64,000 bases of DNA from Streptomyces violens (GTDB lineage Bacteria; Actinomycetota; Actinomycetes; Streptomycetales; Streptomycetaceae). This document shows positions 35,994 to 45,100 of this stretch, piece by piece. The position numbers and the translations under genes were made by a program. The DNA lies in NCBI RefSeq assembly GCF_000717745.1, contig NZ_JOBH01000009.1:291842-355841 (forward strand), given 5' to 3'. The stretch's first letter is position 1. Every line of letters starts with the position of its first letter. Below the pieces are notes generated by a model that was given only the letters and a program-made list of their open reading frames with translations, made no database searches and was not told the DNA's origin.

Positions 35994-38990
35994 TCAGGTC
36001 ATCTGCGGCTCGAAGTCCCAGTAGGGCCGGGTACGGGCGCGGGCGGAGAGGGTGTGGGCGTGCTGGGGGCCCAGGACGGTGCTCAGGCCGGTCAGTGCCT
36101 CCTCCTCCAGCTTGTCGGCCTCCTGGCGTTTGCGCAGGCCGCGCAGGTCCGCGGCGAGCGCGATCTGGCTGGAGAGGGTCAGCGGGTGGCGCAGTCCGAG
36201 GGTGGCGGTGGCGCGGGTGACGGTGTCCCGGCCGAGTTCGGCGGCGGCCTCCGGGTCGCCGGAGAAGTTGCGGGCCGCCGCGGCGTTCAGCGCGCAGCCC
36301 AGCGTCCAGGGGTGGTCGGGGCCGACGGCCCGGCGCATCCCCGCCAGCGCCTCCTCGGAGAGCAGCAGCGCCTGCTGCCGCTCGCCCGCGGCACGCAGTA
36401 CGAGCGCGTGGTTGGCCTGTGCGCCGATCGCGTACGGGTGGGCCGCGCCCAGCTGGAAGAGGTACCGCTCGGCGACCTGCTCGCCGATCTCCCGGGCCTG
36501 GTCCAGGCTGCCGTGTTCGCGGGTGAAGCAGGAGTAGCTGACAGCGACCATGAGGGTGAGCGGGTCGGTCTCGCCGAGGACCCGCTCGGACCGTTCCAGT
36601 ACCCGGCCGAGGAGGCGGCCGGCCTTGGTGCGGTCGCCGGAACGGTAGAAGCACAGCCCGAGGTTGTGCTCGGCGCGCAGCGTCTGGGGGTTGTCGTTGC
36701 CCATGACGATGCGGTGCACCCGGACGCTGTGCTCCTGTACCGAGGTGGCCTCGGCGTAGCGGCCGAGGAGGCGCAGGTCGGTGGCGACGTGGATCTCGGA
36801 GAAGAGCGACCAGTTGTGGCGGGGGCGCAGCAGCTCGCGGCGGGCCTCCAGGGTGCGGCGGTGCAGCGCCAGGGAGTCGGTGTAGCGGCCGAGGAGGCGG
36901 AGCGAGACGGCGAGGTTGTTCTGCGCGTTCAGGGTGCGCGAGTCCTGCTCGCCGACCAGTTCGGTGTAGCCCTGCAGGACGGTGGTGGACAGCTCCAGGG
37001 CCTCCTCGAAGCGGGCGAGGCCGCGCAGGTCGGCGGCGAGCCCGGCGGCGGCACGCAGGGTGTCCAGGTCGCGCGGGCCCTGGGTCTCGCGCAGATGGTC
37101 CAGGACGACGCGGTCCAGCGCCTCGGTGGCGGCGTAGTCGCCGGTGGCGCGCAGCAGGTTGGCGTAGTGGTAGCTGAGGTCCCAGATCCGCGGGTGGGTG
37201 TCGCCGAGCAGCTCCCGCCAGGCGGCCAGGGCGCGTTCGGCGAGCTTGAGGCCGGAGCGGTACTCGCCGGAGAGGTACATGTACCGCAGCACGTTCAGGA
37301 CCAGGTTCTGCACGTCGGGGTCCCGGCTCACCAGGACGTTCGCCGCCTTGAGGTGCTGGGCGAGCTCGGCGAACCGGGGCCACAGCCGGGTGTCGGTCGG
37401 GCGCAGCGGGTCGGCGGCGGCCAGCGCGCGCTGCGCGACGCGGCTGTACTCCTCCTGCTGCCGGTCCGGCATCAGGGCGCGGACGGTCTGGTGGACCATG
37501 CGGTGCATGTAGAGGATCTCGCCGCCTGGGGACGCGTCGTCGGCGGTGACGTCGTGGGACTCGATGCGGACGACCGAGTACTGCAGGAGCTTGCTGATGG
37601 CCTGGTTCCACAGCAGCGGGTCGTTCATCAGCCCGGTCAGCTCCTCCGGCAGGTCGCCGGGCGGGATCTCGCGGAGCAGCCGTACGGGGATGGCGGCGGG
37701 CGCGAAGAAGGAGCAGAGCCGCAGCAGGTCGACGGAGGCGGGCACGGCCTCGGCCAGCCGGTTCTGCAGTATCGACCAGGAGGTCTGGTAGGTCATCGGG
37801 AAGTCGTGGGCGACCCGGACGACCTCGGCGTCGGCGCCGCTCTCCAGCAGTTCGACGTACTCGTCGACGGTCATCGTGGAGTCGCTGAGCCAGCCCGCCG
37901 TCTGGTCGAGCAGCAGCGGCAGGTCCTCCAGCGCCTCGGCCAGCCGGCCCGCCTCGGCACGGTCCAGGCGCGGGGCGCGGCGCCGGACGAAGGCGATGGA
38001 CTCCTCGCGGGTGTAGACGGGGACCTCGAACATCATGGTGTTGTGCTCGCTCCACTCGCGGTTCTGCGAGGTGAGGAGCACGTGCCCGGGCCCGGAGGGC
38101 AGCATGTCGGCGACGTGTTCGGGCTGGTCGGCGCCGTCCAGGACGAGCAGCCAGCGGTTCGACGGCTCGCCCCGGCGGAGCGCGTCGCGGACGGCGCGCA
38201 ACCGCTCGCCGTACTCCTGGCCGGTGCTCAGGCCGAGCGCGGGCGCCAGCTCGGCCAGCCGCTGGCGCATCGGGGTGCGCTCGCCCGCCGCGACCCACCA
38301 GACCACGTCGTACTCGGAGCCGAAGCGGTAGACGTACTCGGTGGCGAGCTGGGTCTTGCCGACGCCGGACATGCCGTACAGCGTGCACACGGCGGCGCCG
38401 CGCTCGGCCTGCTGGAGGCGGTGGTAGACGTCCGCGAGGAGGTTCTCGCGGCCGGTGAAGCGGGTGTTGCGGCGCGGCACGCCGCCCCAGACGCGCGGCT
38501 GCTCCTGCGGGTAGCGGGGGCCCTCGCCGTCCTCCTCCGGCTCGGCGTGCGGGTCCGGTTCGATGCCGAGCCGGGCCAGCAGCCGCCGCTCGGCCTCGCG
38601 GGCGCCGACGTCGGCCAGCTCGGCGGCGCCGAAGACGGCGGTGGCGGTGGGCAGCGCGTTCGTGGTGATGGAGACCGCGGCGAACTTGTCCTGGCGGTCG
38701 GCGACGACGGTGCGCAGCGCGGCGTTCCACTCCTCGTGGCTGCGCGGGCCGAGCTGGATGTACCAGTCGCTGAGCACGATCAGTACGGTGCCCTCGGCGA
38801 GCGCGAGGTCGCGCAGCGCGTCCTCCAGCGGGGTGCCGGCCCGGGTGTCCCAGCGCTGGAGGGAGACCCGCATCCCGTGCCGCTCCAGCCGGTCGCCGAT
38901 CCAGGCGGCCCACGCGCGGTTGAAACCGGCGAAACTGACCGTGACCGGTGGCCGGCCGGTGGGTGCGGTGCTCCTGCGCGCTGCGGGCAT
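35994..38990 (-). CDS. fxsT: FxsT-like protein: TIR-like + NB-ARC ATPase + TPR (copy 2)
   Basis: ATG 38990 with GAGGGAG upstream is chosen; the frame runs 25 codons further without a ribosome binding site. The 998-residue protein repeats the architecture of its neighbour: TIR-like domain (15-145; VTVSFAGFNRAWAAWIGDRL, TVLIVLSDWYIQ), VWGGVPRRNTRFTGR, NB-ARC with Walker A GMSGVGKT (206-213) and Walker B WLLVLDGADQ, then TPRs to about 985 and terminal DFEP plus three residues. No clear catalytic Glu of NAD-cleaving TIRs was identified (SHEEWNAAL is the nearest candidate). It lies 100 bases after the HExxH gene and 123 bases before copy 1; the two are tandem duplicates that have diverged. Confidence 0.85.
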   Translation of the reverse strand: MPAARRSTAPTGRPPVTVSFAGFNRAWAAWIGDRLERHGMRVSLQRWDTRAGTPLEDALRDLALAEGTVLIVLSDWYIQLGPRSHEEWNAALRTVVADRQDKFAAVSITTNALPTATAVFGAAELADVGAREAERRLLARLGIEPDPHAEPEEDGEGPRYPQEQPRVWGGVPRRNTRFTGRENLLADVYHRLQQAERGAAVCTLYGMSGVGKTQLATEYVYRFGSEYDVVWWVAAGERTPMRQRLAELAPALGLSTGQEYGERLRAVRDALRRGEPSNRWLLVLDGADQPEHVADMLPSGPGHVLLTSQNREWSEHNTMMFEVPVYTREESIAFVRRRAPRLDRAEAGRLAEALEDLPLLLDQTAGWLSDSTMTVDEYVELLESGADAEVVRVAHDFPMTYQTSWSILQNRLAEAVPASVDLLRLCSFFAPAAIPVRLLREIPPGDLPEELTGLMNDPLLWNQAISKLLQYSVVRIESHDVTADDASPGGEILYMHRMVHQTVRALMPDRQQEEYSRVAQRALAAADPLRPTDTRLWPRFAELAQHLKAANVLVSRDPDVQNLVLNVLRYMYLSGEYRSGLKLAERALAAWRELLGDTHPRIWDLSYHYANLLRATGDYAATEALDRVVLDHLRETQGPRDLDTLRAAAGLAADLRGLARFEEALELSTTVLQGYTELVGEQDSRTLNAQNNLAVSLRLLGRYTDSLALHRRTLEARRELLRPRHNWSLFSEIHVATDLRLLGRYAEATSVQEHSVRVHRIVMGNDNPQTLRAEHNLGLCFYRSGDRTKAGRLLGRVLERSERVLGETDPLTLMVAVSYSCFTREHGSLDQAREIGEQVAERYLFQLGAAHPYAIGAQANHALVLRAAGERQQALLLSEEALAGMRRAVGPDHPWTLGCALNAAAARNFSGDPEAAAELGRDTVTRATATLGLRHPLTLSSQIALAADLRGLRKRQEADKLEEEALTGLSTVLGPQHAHTLSARARTRPYWDFEPQMT

Positions 38991-39090
38991 TCGAACGACT
39001 CCCTCGTCTTGCGTACGAACGAACGGCCGGGCAAGGACCGTCAGAGCTGCCCTGCTGGGGAACATACACCGGCGAACCGGTCGTCGGCGG

Positions 39091-40488
39091 TCATCGCGCG
39101 TGCTGTCGTCGCCACATCGTCCGCGAGGTCTCCACGTAGGCGCTCGCGCGGGCCAAGTACCCCTCGGGAGGCGGGCGTTCCCGCAATCGGGTGAGCCGGT
39201 CGGCCATCGCGCCGACCAGGACGCGGCCGGCCGGGGTGAGGGTGCGCGAGCCGAGCAGCGTGGGCAGCGCGGCGCCGACCTGTTCGCGGCAGCGGGAGTG
39301 CTCGGCCCATGCGGTGTGGCGCTCCAGCGCGGTGGTGGCGGTGAGTGCGAAGCGCTGCCAGTAGTCGGCGAGCGCGAGGTGCGAGTACGTGCCCTGGAGC
39401 AGTCCGTCGAAGGGGCGCGGGTCGGGCCGCCAGGGGGCCCAGTGCAGGGCGGTGCCGGTGTCGTGGTGCAGCGGCGCCAGTTCGGCGAGCGCGGCGAGCT
39501 TGGCGTGCTGGAGTTCGTGGACGAGCGTCGCGGCGAGGAAGGCGGGGGTCTGCGGGGTGGAGCTGAGGACCGCGCCGAACGCCTCGCGGCGGGTGCCGCT
39601 GCAGTGCGCGGGGCCCGCGGCGTGCGGGCTGGCGTTGGGGGGCGGGGCGAGCGGCACGACGCAGTCCAGCAGGACGTCCGCCTCCAGGGCGCGGGTCGGG
39701 CCGCCGCGCTCCAGCAGCGGCCGGGCCCCGGCCCAGGCCGCCTGCCAGCGGGCCCGTTCGGCGGTGGTGAGCGGCTCGGCGGGCTTCAGGCCGTGCCGCT
39801 CCAGCCCGCTGTCGGCCGTGCGGAACGGGTCGAGGTCGTCGAGGAGTACGGAGTGGGGGCCGCCGGTGAGCGGGCGCAGCGGCCGCCAAGCGGGGTCGGC
39901 CGACTCCCAGGACCCGTCGGGCCGGTGCAGCAGCACGGCGGCCGGCCCGCCTGGCGGGCGGATGGTCAACCTGCCATTGCAGTAGGCGAGTTCGAGATCG
40001 GGCGGCGGTCCCTCGCGGCCGGCCGCCCGCCCGTGCAGGGTGTACGCGCCGAGGGTGGGCAGGGCCAGTACGCCAGTCGGAGCGCGCAGCTTCAGGGCGA
40101 ACGGGAGCCGGGCGCGGGCGGCGGCCGCGGCGGCGACGGCGCCGAGGTGTTCGAGGTCGGGGAGGAGGCCGGGCGGCGGTACGGCGGCGGCGAGGCCGCG
40201 CAGGGCGCGCCGCACCCAGGGCCCGAGCAGCGGGTAGTACAGCACCCGGCGGGTGGCGTCCCGGTCGGCGCGGTCGGCGTCCTCCAGCAGCGCCCAGTGC
40301 TCCGCCACCCGGGCCCCCGCGGGCCGCGGCACGCTCGGCCCGCGGGCGGAGTCCACCGCGTCGAGCAGCGCGCGCAGCAACAGCAGCAGCCGCGTCCGCT
40401 GGTCGTCCACCAGCAGCCGCAGCGCCTCCGCACCGCCCTCGGACCGGCCCAGCTCACGCAGCAGGCCCGCGGGTACGGGGCTGCTCAT
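39091..40488 (-). CDS. HExxH peptide-modification protein (aKG-HExxH type), companion of FxsB
   Basis: ATG 40488 overlaps the radical SAM stop (ATGA), so the 465-residue protein is translationally coupled to FxsB. The motif HELQH (His324, Glu325, His328), in FLAATLVHELQHAKLAALAEL, resembles a metalloprotease but belongs to a family found with or fused to radical SAM peptide maturases. Some fused members hydroxylate peptide beta-carbons using 2-oxoglutarate. His370 in GTYSHLAL is a candidate third metal ligand. The N-terminal 280 residues are helical, then beta-rich (LKLRAPTGVLALPTLGAYTL), and have no recognisable catalytic motif. It is often a C-terminal domain of FxsB; here it is separate. 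Confidence 0.75.
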   Translation of the reverse strand: MSSPVPAGLLRELGRSEGGAEALRLLVDDQRTRLLLLLRALLDAVDSARGPSVPRPAGARVAEHWALLEDADRADRDATRRVLYYPLLGPWVRRALRGLAAAVPPPGLLPDLEHLGAVAAAAAARARLPFALKLRAPTGVLALPTLGAYTLHGRAAGREGPPPDLELAYCNGRLTIRPPGGPAAVLLHRPDGSWESADPAWRPLRPLTGGPHSVLLDDLDPFRTADSGLERHGLKPAEPLTTAERARWQAAWAGARPLLERGGPTRALEADVLLDCVVPLAPPPNASPHAAGPAHCSGTRREAFGAVLSSTPQTPAFLAATLVHELQHAKLAALAELAPLHHDTGTALHWAPWRPDPRPFDGLLQGTYSHLALADYWQRFALTATTALERHTAWAEHSRCREQVGAALPTLLGSRTLTPAGRVLVGAMADRLTRLRERPPPEGYLARASAYVETSRTMWRRQHAR

Positions 40489-41687
40489 CGGGCGGGCCCC
40501 CGGGTGGCGCTCGCCAGCCGCCCGGCGGCGTGCCGGATCAGCCGCTGGAGGTCGGCGCAGTACACCGAGGGGTTGGCGAAGCCGCTGCCGTGCCGGTAGC
40601 GGTGCGCGTACTGGCCCCCGCCGCAGACCCGCACCAGCGGACAGGCGCGGCACACGGGGGCGAGGGCCGCGGCGCCCGCGTGCCGGGCGGCGATGCCCGG
40701 GTGCGCGAGGGCCTCGTCGAAGGGGTGGCGGAAGACGTCCAGCCCGGTGGCGGCGGCGCCCTCGTACGCGGACTTCAGGGAGTCGACCTGCTCGATGCTG
40801 CCGTCTGTCTCCACCACGACGGCGGTGAACGGGGTCAGGCCCAGCGACTCGCCGCCGGCCGGCGCGCCCAGCAACAGGGCCAGGCACTCCTCGAAGAGCC
40901 GGACCCGCGGCTGCCCGGCGCCGCCGTCCCACCAGGCGTCGAAGACGGCGCAGAGCCAGTCGCCGTACGGGGTGGGGCGGTCGGGGCCGGGAGTGAGACC
41001 CGGTGGCGGGGCGGTCCAGTTGCCGTGCGGGAGCAGCAGGTCCAGGCGCGGCGGGCGGAGCGCGCGCAGCGAGGCGTAGGTCTCCAGGGGGTCGGTGCGC
41101 GGGTCGACGACGGCGAGGATGCCCGCGTACGCGTCCGGCTGCTCCTCGGCGAGCAGGCGCAGGCCGCGGACGGCGCGGCTCCAGGCCGGGCGCCCCGCGT
41201 GGTCCACGCGCGCGGCGTTGTGCGCGGGCAGCCCGCCGTCGAGGCTGACGCCGACCCGGATGCCGTGGTCCGCGAGGGTGCGCAGCCGGGCGCGGGTGAG
41301 CAGGGTGCCGTTGGTCTGGACGGTGGGGTGCAGGGTGCAGTCCCCGGGGAGGCGGGTGCGCAGCAGCTCGACGGCGCGGCCGAGGCGGTCCGCGCCCGCC
41401 AGCAACGGTTCGCCGCCGTGCAGGACGAGCGCCGCGTGCCGCAGGCCGTGGGCCGCGGCGTGCTCGGCGATACGGGCGGTGGTGCGGTCCAGGACCGCGT
41501 CGCTCATCGTGGCGGGGCGGTCCCGCCAGCCCTGGTCGGCGGCCTCGTAGAGGTAGCAGTAGCGGCAGGCGAGGTTGCAGTGGCCGTGCACCTTGAGGAT
41601 GAACTGCCGGAAAGGGTGCCGGAAAGAGGGGACGTCCGGCCGGTCCGCCGCCGACGGGCCCGTGTCCCGTACGGTCTGCTGCGCCAC
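40485..41687 (-). CDS. fxsB: Radical SAM/SPASM peptide maturase FxsB
   Basis: GTG 41687 is chosen, preceded by GGGGGTG; longer in-frame starts give unrelated N-termini. The 400-residue protein has the radical SAM cluster motif CNLACRYC (Cys37, 41, 44), preceded by FILKVHGHCN. LHGGEPLL, QTNGTLL and VGVSLDG are the usual core landmarks, and a Cys-rich C-terminus (CRACPLVRVCGGG, VYCADL) suits auxiliary SPASM-like clusters. FxsB, with XyeB and GrrM, belongs to the maturases that join an aromatic ring carbon to a nearby beta-carbon, making three-residue cyclophanes. The substrate should be the FxsA peptide encoded 174 bases upstream. Confidence 0.9.
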   Translation of the reverse strand: MAQQTVRDTGPSAADRPDVPSFRHPFRQFILKVHGHCNLACRYCYLYEAADQGWRDRPATMSDAVLDRTTARIAEHAAAHGLRHAALVLHGGEPLLAGADRLGRAVELLRTRLPGDCTLHPTVQTNGTLLTRARLRTLADHGIRVGVSLDGGLPAHNAARVDHAGRPAWSRAVRGLRLLAEEQPDAYAGILAVVDPRTDPLETYASLRALRPPRLDLLLPHGNWTAPPPGLTPGPDRPTPYGDWLCAVFDAWWDGGAGQPRVRLFEECLALLLGAPAGGESLGLTPFTAVVVETDGSIEQVDSLKSAYEGAAATGLDVFRHPFDEALAHPGIAARHAGAAALAPVCRACPLVRVCGGGQYAHRYRHGSGFANPSVYCADLQRLIRHAAGRLASATRGPAR

Positions 41688-41709
41688 GTCCGCACCCCCA
41701 AAGCCGCGG

Positions 41710-41762
41710 CCCGCGCAGGGACGGCCCCCGTCGCCGGTCCGAGGCGGAGTATCCCTGCGGGG
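41710..41762 (-). terminator. Possible attenuator between fxsA and fxsB
   Basis: CCCGCGCAGGGA and TCCCTGCGGGG pair imperfectly (one bulged base) around a GC-rich loop, in the 174-base gap between precursor and enzyme genes. Partial termination here would favour precursor over enzyme transcripts. Not decisive by eye. Confidence 0.3.
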
Positions 41763-41861
41763 CGGCGTGACCAAACCGGCCGCGATCGCCGGTGTCCGGT
41801 TCTCCCGGCAACGACGACTGAAACTGTTCGGGTGCTGCCGATTCACTTCAGAAGGCGCGCG

Positions 41862-42080
41862 TCAGAAGGCGGCATTGAATCCCCAGAGCATTTCCGTGGG
41901 TTCGTCCACCCGCGTCCGGATCCGTTCCAGTACTTCCGACAGCACCGGGTGGTCCACCGTCCGCAGCTCCTCGAGGTCCAGGGCGAGCAGCTCGGGCAGC
42001 TCGGGCAGCTCGCCGGCCGGCGGCACCGTGGCCCCGGCCTCCGCCGTCCCGGCCTCCGTGTCCTTGCGGCTCGCGCTCAT
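41862..42080 (-). CDS. fxsA: FxsA-type precursor peptide ending in FNAAF
   Basis: A 72-residue peptide from ATG 42080 with GGAAAGGGG upstream, between the vWA-TPR gene (59-base gap) and fxsB. An acidic, helix-prone leader (about 20-60: ELPELPELLALDLEELR, HPVLSEVLERIRTRV) precedes the C-terminus MLWGFNAAF. FxSxx-COOH peptides end in Phe-x-Ser plus two residues; here the third position is Ala (codon GCC at 41871-41873, checked on the DNA). Candidate modification sites are Phe68-Asn-Ala70 and the nearby Trp66. It is the expected substrate of FxsB and perhaps of the HExxH protein. No signal peptide is present, so the product probably acts inside the cell. Confidence 0.82.
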   Translation of the reverse strand: MSASRKDTEAGTAEAGATVPPAGELPELPELLALDLEELRTVDHPVLSEVLERIRTRVDEPTEMLWGFNAAF

Positions 42081-42139
42081 CGCCTTGCCCCTTTCCGCCA
42101 ACTGCCCCCGCCGGTACGCATGTTCCAATCTGCCGTCTG

Positions 42140-45100
42140 TCACCCGCCGATGTCCATGAGCCGGCGCGAGGTCTCCCGGCCCGCCGGGCCGCCCTCGTCG
42201 GGCAGCCGCCGCCATTCCTCCAGGGCCAGCCGGTAGGCGTCGCGCGCGGCACGCGGCCGCCGCGCGTCCTCGTACGCCTCGCCGCGCAGGTGGTACGCGC
42301 GGGCGCACAGCCGTACGGCGGCGTCCGGGTCCGCCGCGTCCTCCTGGGCCGCGCGTGCCGCGTCGGCGGCGCGACGATAGGCGTCCGCCGCCTGTTCGAG
42401 CTGCGCGTCCAGGCCGGAGCGGCGGTGCGCCAGCCGGTGCGCGCCGCCCAGCTCCAGCCAGCTTTCCGCCCGGACCAGCGGGTCGGCGGCGGACTGCGCG
42501 GCGAGCCCGAAGAGGTGCTCGGCCTCCCGCAGGTCCACCCGGTCGTCGTCGGTCCTGCGCAGCAGCAGGGCGCGGCCGAGCATGAGCAGCCGGCGCGCCA
42601 GCCGCGGGTCGCCGGCCGCGGTCTCCATCCGGCAGTCCCGCAGCACCCGGACCGTACGGTGGATGACGGCCCGGCCGCCGGGCTCGCGGGCCCGCCGCAT
42701 CAGCGCGTCGCCCCACTCCTCGATCAGGTCGCCGTAGCCCTCGCGGTCCCGGGGCACCGCGCGGCAGGCCGCTTCGTACCGCCGGTCGGCCTCCGCCAAA
42801 TGGCCGGCGTCGCCGTCCGCTTCGAAGCGGCGCACCGCGAGCCGGGCGGCGCGCACCAGCACGGCGGCCCGCTCGTCCGGCCCCTGCGCCGCCTCCTCCA
42901 TGTCCTCGACCAGCCGCCCGGCCCGGTCCAGCGCGGTACCGGTGAGCATCAGCAGCGCGTCGGTCAGGTCCAGCCGGGCCCACAGCCGGGCGTCCTCGGG
43001 CGCTTCCTCGGCGGCCATCGCGTCGGCCGCGTGCGTGAGCGAGGCCGCGGCCTGCTCGGCATAGGCCGCGGCCTGTTCCCGGTCGGCGGCCGTACCGGCC
43101 AGCCGCAGCAGCGCCCGCCCGTGCGCCAGCGGCAGGCCGTGCGGCTGCGCCTCGTCGTACGGCCAGGCGTCCGCGAACGCCTCCAGCATCCCGACGGTCT
43201 CCTGGAGCAGCCCGCTGTCGCCGCCCAGCCGCCACTGCTCCTCCAGGACCTGCACCCGTTCCAGGGTGATCTCCAGGGCGTGCCACGGCTCCAGCCCGGC
43301 GGTCGCGCACACGGCGGTGAACTCCCGGTCGGCGCGGCGCAGCAGGTCCAGCGCGCCGCGGTCGTCACCGGCCGCGCGCCGCTCCCCCGCCTCGGTGTGC
43401 AGCACCCGTCCCAGCGCGGTGCGGGCGCGCGCCTCGCCGGACTGCGCCGCCGTACGCGCCGCCTCCCGCGCCTCGCGCAGCAGCGCCCGGCCGCCCTGCA
43501 GCTCCCACAGCCGCAGCAGGGTCTCCGCCAGCTCGCTCCACAGCGCGGTGTCCGCGCCGCGGTGCCGCTCGCGCCCGGTGGCGTGCCGCAGCAGCTGTAC
43601 CGCGTCGAGGAGGTTCTGCACCATGCCGTCGGCGGCGAACCGTTGCACCAGCGCCTGAGAGCGGCGCACCGCCTCGGAGGACGCCGGGCCGCCGGGGCCC
43701 TCGTGCCCGTCGGTGGTGATGGTGCGCAGCGGGACGAACCGTTCCAGGACGTGCGCCGCGACCTCGGCGAACGGCTGCGGGGCCCGTACGCCGGGCCCGT
43801 CGCCCGGCGGATGGGTGCGCAGCCGGGCCGCCGACTCCGCCGGGTCCGCGCGCCGGTCGCCGGTGAGCTGCGCGATGGCGAGCGCGGGGAAGTTCGGGCC
43901 GCCCTTGCCGAACCGTTGCTCCACATACGCCGAGCAGTGCTTGAGCACCAGCAGCGCCTCGTCCCTGCCGAGCGGTCCGAGCAGTACCTCCTGCACGCCC
44001 TTGACGAACTCGTACCAGGGGCCGCCGGCCATCGACTCGCCGTCCGTGCGCGTCAGCAGCCCGCCGAGCAGCACCTCCGACAGCTCCGCCGGGCCGGTCC
44101 CCGGCAGCATCGTGCGCTGCACCAGCTGCATCACCGGCAGGCACAGCGGGGCCGCCGCCAGATAGACCGCGAGCTGCGCCGCGCCGGGCGAGGCGGCGCG
44201 GCGGAAGCGGGCGACGACCTCGGCGGCGGGCAGCGGGTCGCGGGGGCGAGGGGCGGGGGCCGGGGGCTGGTCGGCGCGGAGCCAGCCGACGGCGGCGGGC
44301 ACCTTGCCGGCGCCGGTACCGGAGAGCAGCCGGGCCCAGGCGGCGAGGGCGCCCGCGGTGGGCGGCAGTACGGGGACCGGCAGCGCGCCCCCGCCGGCCT
44401 GCGCGGTGTCGCCCGTGAAGTGCAGGGCCGTGGCGTAGGACGGGCCCTCGCCGCGGCGCAGCGTGCCGTAGGAGACGGGCAGCCGGGTGCGGGACCACAT
44501 GCGCTGCGGCAGCGGCTGGAGGACGGCGAGCGGGCCCTGCCGGGCGAGCCGGTGCAGCAGCCGGTGCGCCTGGCCGCTGCGCCACAGGGGGCCCGCGCAG
44601 TCGCTGACCAGGACGGTGACGCGGCGGCCCGTGGGGTCGCTGAGCTGGTCAGCGGAGCGTAACGGCGCGTGCGCCGTCTCGAAGCGGCGGGAGACCGCGG
44701 GGCGGCCGTCCGGGCCCTGGTGCAGGAACTGCACCTGTACGTCGCGGAAGGCGCCCAACTGGGCGAAGACCTGCTGGAGTTCGTGGAGCAGCCGCTCCCA
44801 GACGCACATCGAGGAGGACGCGTCCATGATCAGCTGGAGCGACGCCTCGGCCCGAGGGACCGCGCGGAACACCGGCATCACCAACCCGCCCGACCGCGCG
44901 CTGCGCTCCGCCGTCGCCGTCTCGTCCAGGACGTGGTGCACGGCGGGTGCCGCGCTGCGGTACCGCTGGAGGGGGCGCAGGGCGCGCTGGAGGGCGAGCA
45001 GGTCGGGCAGCGCGGGCGCGGCGGGCACGCCCACGGGCAGGCCGCTGCCGTACGGACCGGCGGGCGCGCCCGCACCGCTGCCGGGCAGCTCCTGGCCCGC

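Noticed and set aside
39091..39120. HExxH protein as a secreted zinc metalloprotease
   Set aside because: No signal peptide is present, and translational coupling to a radical SAM peptide maturase fits the peptide-modifying family better.
32307..39194. A 2295-codon plus-strand open frame
   Set aside because: It runs opposite to the two FxsT-like genes, whose domains are unmistakable. Composition is Arg/Gly/Ala-rich as in other shadows.
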